This document shows positions 1-5,479 of a stretch of 5,479 nt of DNA, in pieces (within the stretch, counting starts at the first letter, position 1; every line of letters begins with the position of its first letter). The notes beneath the pieces are model-generated. The model was not told the DNA's origin. It was given only the letters and a program-made list of their open reading frames with translations, and ran no database searches. A program made the position numbers and the translations under genes. Source of the DNA: Bacillota bacterium (GTDB taxonomy: Bacteria; Bacillota; Dethiobacteria; Dethiobacterales; Dethiobacteraceae); contig JANKMV010000006.1 in assembly GCA_024650095.1 (NCBI GenBank), positions 1,444 to 6,922 of the forward strand, read 5' to 3'.

Positions 1-250
1 GTTCATCCGCTTGAGGCGTAAGAACATCACTGCTGCGTGCATAAAGACCATTTTCCTCTAACACTGCACCCACCGTCTTCGCCTTCGTCGTACACGGCAG
101 CTCCTCACCATCAATAATTAATGTAATGGATTTTTCTGCTGTAGCAGCAACAGTCACTAAAGCCAGTATGAGTAACAAAACAATAAGCAAAATTCCCTTA
201 CCCACAGTTCGTGTGCGGAAAAATTTCGTACACCAGCCGGGAAGGGCCAT
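1..250 (-). CDS. yabE: YabE-like DUF348 cell-wall protein, N-terminal part (C-terminus outside the window)
   Basis: The visible 83 residues begin with a basic segment, then a hydrophobic stretch at about residues 19-36 (GILLIVLLLILALVTVAA) and a possible signal peptidase site after Ala-Thr-Ala at 36-38. This indicates export or membrane anchoring. The residues after about 40 match the start of a DUF348 repeat: a beta strand plus 'IDG', then 'TKAKTVGAVLEENGL' and 'SDVLTPQADE'. Full-length family members usually carry several DUF348 repeats, a G5 domain and a C-terminal 3D or Rpf-like domain that acts on peptidoglycan; none of that is inside the window, so enzymatic activity is inferred only. 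The position downstream of metG and tatD matches yabE in B. subtilis. The start chosen is the ATG at 248-250, because a purine-rich ribosome site lies 9 bases upstream; the in-frame ATG at 254-256 is too close to it. The gap to tatD is 69 bases. Confidence 0.78.
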   Translation of the reverse strand, partial: MALPGWCTKFFRTRTVGKGILLIVLLLILALVTVAATAEKSITLIIDGEELPCTTKAKTVGAVLEENGLYARSSDVLTPQADE

Positions 251-256
251 GAGCAT

Positions 257-266
257 CCCCCTCTTT
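257..266 (-). promoter_or_regulatory. Ribosome binding site deciding the yabE-like start
   Basis: On the minus strand this reads AAAGAGGGGG. The GAGG core ends 9 bases before the ATG at 248-250 and only 3 bases before the in-frame ATG at 254-256. Spacing therefore favours the downstream ATG, giving a protein two residues shorter than the longest reading. Confidence 0.6.
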
Positions 267-287
267 CATTTCTAGCACTCTCTTCTC

Positions 288-293
288 TCTATA
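288..293 (-). promoter_or_regulatory. Possible extended -10 box for the yabE-like gene
   Basis: The minus strand reads TGG then TATAGA, an extended -10 (TGN-TATAAT) arrangement, in the 69-base gap after tatD. Transcription would start near 281 and leave a leader of about 30 bases containing the ribosome site. There is no convincing -35 box at 16-18 bases, so the call rests on the -10 alone. Read-through from metG-tatD is equally possible, since no terminator is visible in the gap. Confidence 0.3.
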
Positions 294-319
294 CCATATC
301 TATAAAAAACATGACTCGA

Positions 320-1111
320 TTATGACATACTCGTAGTAAACTTGTCCAACGAAAAAAGTTGACGTGCATTCAGACTCGTAGCTACGGCCACCTCGGCTAG
401 CTCAAGATTACGCAATTGTGCTACCATTTTTGCCACATGGACAACATGAGCAGGTTCATTGCGTTTACCACGACACGGTACGGGCGCAAGATAAGGAGAG
501 TCTGTCTCAATGAGCAATCGCGCCAACGGAACTTTCTGAGCTACACGTGGCAGGTCACCTGGCTTTTTAAATGTCACTGGCCCTGCCAAAGAAATATAAA
601 AACCAAGCTCCAAGCAACGTTGGGCAAAATCCCAATCACCAGAGAAGCAATGCATCACCCCGCCCACTTCGCCAGCTTTTTCTTCGCGCAAAATGGTCAA
701 AACATCTTCATGGGCGTCCCGGTCATGGATAATGATGGGCAGAGACAGCTCCCTTGCCAAACGAACCTGACTTCGTAATGCTGATGCTTGCTCTGCCACA
801 GAAGAGTGATTATAATAATAATCTAACCCGATCTCTCCCACTGCCACCACTTTATTCCGGGTAGCAAGTTTCCTTAACTCTTGCCAAGCAGCTTCGCTTG
901 CGGTCTTAGCATCATGAGGGTGAATACCAATGGCGGCATAAAAATCTTTTGTTTGCTCGGCAAGGGCCACCACGGCTCGAGATGAAGGAACATCATAGGC
1001 AACGTTAATAATGGTGGTAACACCGGCGGTGCGTGCCCGCTCTACGACGGCAAGGTAGTCTTCCTGAAATCGTGGATCGGTTAAATGGGCATGCGTATCG
1101 ATAAAATGCAT
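320..1111 (-). CDS. tatD: TatD family metal-dependent hydrolase / DNase
   Basis: A 263-residue protein of the usual length for TatD-family metallohydrolases, which have a TIM-barrel fold and show 3'-5' exonuclease or DNase activity in characterised members. The family metal ligands are all present: the N-terminal H-A-H motif (His7, His9), Glu93 in 'VGEIGLDYYY', His129 in 'IIIHDRDAHEDVL', His154 in 'GVMHCFSG', and Asp204 in 'IETDSPYLAP'. 'IGIHPH' at 61-66 is also typical. The ATG lies 2 bases after the metG stop codon, and the only ribosome-site-like sequence lies inside the end of metG, so translational coupling is likely. The pairing of metG and tatD is very common in Bacillota (B. subtilis metS-yabD). 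The physiological role is uncertain; DNA repair or quality control is the usual proposal for the family. The gene ends in TAA just before the yabE-like gene. Confidence 0.95.
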   Translation of the reverse strand: MHFIDTHAHLTDPRFQEDYLAVVERARTAGVTTIINVAYDVPSSRAVVALAEQTKDFYAAIGIHPHDAKTASEAAWQELRKLATRNKVVAVGEIGLDYYYNHSSVAEQASALRSQVRLARELSLPIIIHDRDAHEDVLTILREEKAGEVGGVMHCFSGDWDFAQRCLELGFYISLAGPVTFKKPGDLPRVAQKVPLARLLIETDSPYLAPVPCRGKRNEPAHVVHVAKMVAQLRNLELAEVAVATSLNARQLFSLDKFTTSMS

Positions 1112-1113
1112 CT

Positions 1114-3078
<1,965 letters not shown>

Positions 3079-3129
3079 TTATGTAATTATTGGCGTAAAG
3101 TGCATCAGTAGTAAAAGTATGAATATTTT

Positions 3130-3158
3130 ATTATATCAAGGAAGTAGCACTCCTGCAA
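3130..3158 (-). promoter_or_regulatory. Promoter for metG-tatD (extended -10)
   Basis: On the minus strand a TTGCAG -35-like box (3153-3158) is followed by a 17-base spacer and a perfect TATAAT (3130-3135), with TG one base upstream as in extended -10 promoters. The start of transcription would be near 3123, giving a leader of about 57 bases that ends in AAAGGAG and the metG ATG. That leader is too short for a T-box riboswitch. The -35 is weak (TTG only), which the extended -10 would offset. Confidence 0.7.
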
Positions 3159-3210
3159 GCAACCTGATATTTGTTGACTACTTTACACAAAGAATATTGG
3201 AAAATAATAC

Positions 3211-3239
3211 TTGCTCTATTTTACAATTGCTGGTATACT
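3211..3239 (+). promoter_or_regulatory. Promoter for abrB (extended -10)
   Basis: TTGCTC (3211-3216), a 17-base spacer and TATACT (3234-3239), with TG at 3231-3232 forming an extended -10. Transcription would begin near 3246, about 30 bases before the abrB ATG. This rules against translation from the upstream in-frame TTG at 3245. The surrounding DNA (about 3159-3274) is AT-rich, as expected where an AbrB protein could bind and repress its own gene; no site can be assigned from sequence alone because AbrB proteins recognise DNA shape more than a strict consensus. Confidence 0.62.
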
Positions 3240-3263
3240 AATTATTGTCGAACTATGTTGAAC

Positions 3264-3270
3264 GGGGGGA
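3264..3270 (+). promoter_or_regulatory. G-rich ribosome binding site deciding the abrB start
   Basis: A run of six G followed by A lies 4 bases before the ATG at 3275-3277. It is an atypical Shine-Dalgarno that can pair with the 16S anti-SD through G-C and G-U pairs. No such site precedes the in-frame TTG at 3245, so the ATG is taken as the start. Confidence 0.55.
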
Positions 3271-3274
3271 ATTT

Positions 3275-3520
3275 ATGTTGAAATCAACTGGCATTGTCAG
3301 AAAAGTAGACGAGCTGGGGCGTGTGGTTATCCCCATTGAGCTCCGTCGCACTCTAGGTATTGATGTGAAAGATTCACTGGAAATTTATGTAGACAGTGAG
3401 CGCATCATTCTCAAAAAGTATGAACCTGCATGTATTTTTTGTGGTAACGCAGATCATGTAAAAAACCATAAAGGTCGTATTGTTTGCTCCGACTGTATAA
3501 AAGAAATGGCTTCAGAATAG
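3275..3520 (+). CDS. abrB: AbrB/SpoVT-type transition-state regulator with four-cysteine C-terminal half
   Basis: An 81-residue DNA-binding protein. Residues 1-50 are nearly identical to the swapped-hairpin AbrB domain of B. subtilis AbrB: 'KSTGIVRKVDELGRVVIPIELRRTLGI' followed by 'SLEIYVDSERIILKKYEP'. Such proteins dimerise or tetramerise and repress many post-exponential genes. After residue 50 the protein departs from B. subtilis AbrB and has CxxC at Cys53/56 and CxxC at Cys71/74, a pattern able to bind one zinc or iron. I recognise this C-terminal type from anaerobic Bacillota homologues, so it is not unique to this protein. The start is the ATG at 3275; a TTG at 3245 would add ten residues but sits at the predicted transcription start. 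The gene diverges from metG and converges on rsmI, and its TAG stop lies in the left arm of the terminator. Sporulation or biofilm targets cannot be inferred from the window. Confidence 0.93.
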   Translation: MLKSTGIVRKVDELGRVVIPIELRRTLGIDVKDSLEIYVDSERIILKKYEPACIFCGNADHVKNHKGRIVCSDCIKEMASE

Positions 3521-3546
3521 GACAAAATTTTGTCCTATTTTTTTTT
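3516..3546 (+). terminator. Rho-independent terminator of abrB containing both convergent stop codons
   Basis: A perfect 24-base palindrome (two 12-base arms, 3516-3527 and 3528-3539) is followed by an unbroken run of nine T (3538-3546). The symmetric arms place the abrB TAG (3518-3520) opposite the rsmI TAG (3535-3537 on the minus strand). The arms abut with no spacer, so the RNA loop must come from opening the central A-T pairs. On the minus strand no T run follows the palindrome, so strong termination is expected only for abrB. Confidence 0.9.
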
Positions 3547-4359
3547 GATAATTTTTTGATATATTTCGTTACGTGGTTTACCCGTAAGTCGTGCGACTTC
3601 CTTTGCCGTTTCTCGTGTGGAAAATCCCTTTGCTAAATATTGCTCCATCAGCATCACGGGATCAACGGGCTCTGCTACACATTCTGCAGCGCCTGCAAGT
3701 AAGATGGTAAACTCGCCGCGGGGATTCGTTTGTTCATAATGTAGACAAATGTCTGCTAAACTACCCCTAATGTATTCCTCATGCACCTTTGTCAACTCAC
3801 GCGCCATCACTGCCTTGCGAGTGGGGTCAAGCAAACATAAGTCCGCAAGAGTTTTACGTAATCGATGTGGTGCCTCATAAAAAACAACCGTTTTTTCCTC
3901 TGCCATGATTTTGGCGAGGATTTCTTTTTTTTGTGGACCGCGCTGCGGTAAAAAACCATAGAAAGTAAAGGGTGCTACAGGCAGACCCGAAGCGGTGAGT
4001 GCGGTAATGGCGGCAACAGGACCAGGAAGGGCCACGACATCAATCCCATGAACAATAGCGGACTGCACCAGCTCTTCTCCTGGATCTGCAATGGCAGGTG
4101 TGCCGGCATCACTGACTAACGCAATGGTTTGTCCGTTTAATAGCCACTCGATTAGGACTGGCGTTTTTGTAATTTTATTATGTTCATGATAGCTGACGAG
4201 TGCCGTATGGATCTCGTAGTAGCTAAGGAGTTTACGCGTGTGGCGCGTATCTTCAGCGGCAATCTTATCCGCTTCCCGTAGAATACGTAAGACACGAAAA
4301 GTTACATCTTCGAGATTGCCCAGCGGTGTCGGGCATAAATATAGAATTCCATTTTTCAT
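3535..4359 (-). CDS. rsmI: 16S rRNA (cytidine1402-2'-O)-methyltransferase RsmI
   Basis: This SAM-dependent methyltransferase of the tetrapyrrole-methylase fold adds the 2'-O-methyl group to C1402 in the decoding centre of 16S rRNA, where RsmH adds the N4-methyl group. The 274 residues are of typical length. Family signatures in order are 'PTPLGNLEDVT' (10-20), 'AEDTRHTRKLL' (35-45), 'SDAGTPAIADPG' (83-94), the SAM-loop 'PGPVAAITALTASGLP' (112-127), 'FYGFLPQR' (133-140), 'FYEAPHRLR' (160-168) and 'ARELTKVHEE' (186-195). A small helix-turn-helix-like tail ('FSTRETAKEVARLTGKPRNEIY', described by its positions 246-267) ends the protein. The start follows GAGG at a 7-base spacing. The final three lysines and the stop are encoded by the T tract and right arm of the abrB terminator. 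It converges on abrB with 14 bases between stops and diverges from the Mur-ligase gene. Confidence 0.96.
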   Translation of the reverse strand: MKNGILYLCPTPLGNLEDVTFRVLRILREADKIAAEDTRHTRKLLSYYEIHTALVSYHEHNKITKTPVLIEWLLNGQTIALVSDAGTPAIADPGEELVQSAIVHGIDVVALPGPVAAITALTASGLPVAPFTFYGFLPQRGPQKKEILAKIMAEEKTVVFYEAPHRLRKTLADLCLLDPTRKAVMARELTKVHEEYIRGSLADICLHYEQTNPRGEFTILLAGAAECVAEPVDPVMLMEQYLAKGFSTRETAKEVARLTGKPRNEIYQKIIKKK

Positions 4360-4445
4360 TTTCTTACCTCACAAGTTACAATACATAAGAACTATCCTGT
4401 ACACAAACACTAAAATGCATGCCACAAAGAAGGAGCTGCGCCATA
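4360..4445. other. Divergent intergenic region between rsmI and the Mur-ligase gene
   Basis: These 86 bases must hold the start signals of both genes. On the minus strand GAGG lies 7 bases before the rsmI ATG. On the plus strand AAGGAG (4430-4435) lies 10 bases before the ligase ATG. A TAAAAT at 4411-4416 could be a -10 box for the ligase, but no -35 box is present at a normal distance. On the minus strand TTGTGT, 17 bases and TATTGT form only a weak rsmI promoter candidate. No riboswitch or terminator is seen. Confidence 0.5.
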
Positions 4446-5479
4446 ATGCCACAAGCAACGAACAAACCCATGATCGGCGTAACCGGAACCAATGGCAAGA
4501 CGACCACTATCCTCATGCTTAGCTTCATACTTGAACAGTGTGGGCTAAAACCTGCAGTTTTAGATGCTTGGAAAGGAGTAGCATCTGTAGAACGCTTACT
4601 AGAAACGGCAGCGATACAAGATAGTGACTGCTTACTCCTGGAAGTCCCCATCGAAGCACTGCGACGCAAGCAGTTAGATGCCAAGATGTTTCAATGTGGG
4701 GCACTAACAAACCTATCGTTGGATCATTTAGCGTCTTGCCCCACACCCGATAAATATATTTCGTATAAAGCAGCCTTCTTCACAGCATTACCTGCACGAG
4801 CCAAAGCTATCATCAATGCTGATGACCCCAAGTCTCTCTCTCTGGCACAAGAGGGAGATGTGGAATATATTACGTATGCCGCACAATATGCCAATGCTAT
4901 GATTGTAGCCAACCATATTCAGCTTCAGCCCTATGGCACGCGTTTTGACTTAACGATTACCGCTGATTTCATCGGTTTAACAAACAAACTGGTCAGTCCA
5001 GGGTCTAGCACTGTCCACCTACCCGTCAGTGGATACCATAATGTCTCCAACGCGCTTTTAGCTGCGTCACTGGCTCTTCTCTTCATACCCGACATTGAGA
5101 GAGTAGCACAGGCGCTGTCGGAATTTCCTGGCATTCGCAGAAATATGGAACCGATGACTTTTAATCATTATCGCATTATTGACGATGCGGCACGTAATCC
5201 CGCGGCCATCAAGGCAGCACTTAGTAGCATTTTACTCCACAAAGCCAAACAGGTATTACTTTTACATGGCATCTATGGTGGTGGTGGCCCCATCATCAAC
5301 CAATACAACGCTCTTGAAATTGCTCGCTGGATACAGCAAAATCCCCATCATCAGCTGTTCGTCACTCGTAGCATGTACCACTGTAAAAGCAGGCATCAAG
5401 TGAGAATGAATGAGGAAAAAGCATTTCTAGGGGAGTTAAAAGAGAACAATATCGACTTTGCTTACTATCCTGATTTACC
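4446..5479 (+). CDS. Mur-ligase-family (MurE-like) ATP-dependent ligase lacking the UMP-binding domain; C-terminus outside the window
   Basis: 344 residues are visible. Mur ligases join a carboxyl group to an amine through an acyl-phosphate made with ATP. The P-loop 'GVTGTNGKTTT' is at residues 11-21, so the roughly 90-residue N-terminal domain that holds the UDP-MurNAc end in MurE is absent. Central-domain signatures follow: 'LLEVPIEALRRKQL' (63-77, where MurE has EVSSHAL), 'LTNLSLDHL' (87-95), a candidate carbamylated lysine at Lys108 in 'YKAAFF', 'AIINADDP' (121-128), and 'SGYHNVSNALLAASLALL' (195-212, like GxFNVYNALAA). The C-terminal domain begins near 'PGIRRNMEPM' (228-237). The usual DYAHNP motif reads 'DDAARNP' (246-252), and no FGCGGDRD or DNPR signature is visible; the equivalents read 'HGIYGGGG' and 'VTRSMYH'. 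The acceptor is therefore unlikely to be meso-diaminopimelate. An ATG with AAGGAG 10 bases upstream is the chosen start; an in-frame ATG at 4419 lacks a ribosome site. The gene could act on a peptidoglycan fragment, a poly-amino acid or a cofactor. The family call is firm and the substrate is unknown. Confidence 0.85.
   Translation, partial: MPQATNKPMIGVTGTNGKTTTILMLSFILEQCGLKPAVLDAWKGVASVERLLETAAIQDSDCLLLEVPIEALRRKQLDAKMFQCGALTNLSLDHLASCPTPDKYISYKAAFFTALPARAKAIINADDPKSLSLAQEGDVEYITYAAQYANAMIVANHIQLQPYGTRFDLTITADFIGLTNKLVSPGSSTVHLPVSGYHNVSNALLAASLALLFIPDIERVAQALSEFPGIRRNMEPMTFNHYRIIDDAARNPAAIKAALSSILLHKAKQVLLLHGIYGGGGPIINQYNALEIARWIQQNPHHQLFVTRSMYHCKSRHQVRMNEEKAFLGELKENNIDFAYYPDL

Noticed and set aside
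3095..3186. Inverted 7-base repeat GTAAAGT / ACTTTAC flanking the metG promoter as an operator
   Set aside because: It is short, the copies are about 78 bases apart, and a match of this length is expected by chance in AT-rich DNA.
3174..3200. TTGACT as a strong -35 box for abrB
   Set aside because: No acceptable -10 box lies 16-18 bases downstream; the nearest TA-rich sequence is at about 15 bases and poorly matched.
3245..3274. Upstream TTG start giving a 91-residue AbrB
   Set aside because: It coincides with the predicted transcription start, has no ribosome site, and the extra ten residues are not part of the AbrB domain; the ATG at 3275 matches the family start.
3516..3539. The palindrome as a fully bidirectional terminator
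   Set aside because: On the minus strand the bases after the hairpin are mixed sequence from the abrB coding end rather than a T run, so efficient termination of rsmI is not supported.
4238..4522. Plus-strand open frame spanning the start of rsmI and the Mur ligase
   Set aside because: It overlaps the N-termini of two well-supported genes in other frames and has no family resemblance.
4376..5403. Open frames at 4376-4684, 4525-4746, 4724-4912 and 4931-5134 on the minus strand and 5179-5403 on the plus strand
   Set aside because: All lie within or across the Mur-ligase gene, whose motifs run continuously through this stretch; they are short and featureless.

Overview
The window looks like Bacillota (Firmicutes) chromosomal DNA of moderate base composition. 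Six genes are visible, four complete and recognisable, with one partial gene at each edge. Read on the minus strand, the order is rsmI (forward), abrB (reverse), metG, tatD and a yabE-like gene (all forward). As I recall it, this is the arrangement, including the inverted abrB, next to yabC/abrB/metS/yabD/yabE in Bacillus subtilis. The AbrB paralogue carries a four-cysteine C-terminal half, which I associate with clostridial or Negativicutes lineages more than with Bacillus. That placement is inference.

Layout. Positions 1-250 (minus) hold the N-terminal part of a secreted or membrane-anchored DUF348/YabE-type cell-wall protein. Positions 320-1111 (minus) are tatD, a metal-dependent hydrolase/DNase. 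Positions 1114-3066 (minus) are metG, methionyl-tRNA synthetase with a C-terminal tRNA-binding domain. The three genes run the same way; metG and tatD are 2 bases apart and probably share a transcript, while the yabE-like gene may also have its own weak promoter. Positions 3067-3274 form a divergent control region with a promoter facing each way, both with extended -10 boxes. Positions 3275-3520 (plus) are abrB, a transition-state-type transcription regulator. It converges on rsmI (3535-4359, minus), the 16S rRNA C1402 2'-O-methyltransferase, and a perfect palindrome followed by a T tract contains both stop codons. After an 86-base divergent gap, 4446-5479 (plus) holds an incomplete Mur-ligase-family gene that runs off the right edge.

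How the genes fit together. metG, tatD and rsmI are translation and nucleic-acid housekeeping genes, abrB is a global regulator, and yabE-like is linked to the cell envelope. The unexpected member is the Mur ligase. It has the ATP-binding and central-domain motifs of MurE-type enzymes but lacks the N-terminal UDP-MurNAc-binding domain, and it has altered acceptor-side motifs, so its substrate cannot be read from sequence. It is the best candidate here for undescribed biology. No RNA genes, CRISPR arrays, insertion sequences or prophage signs were seen.
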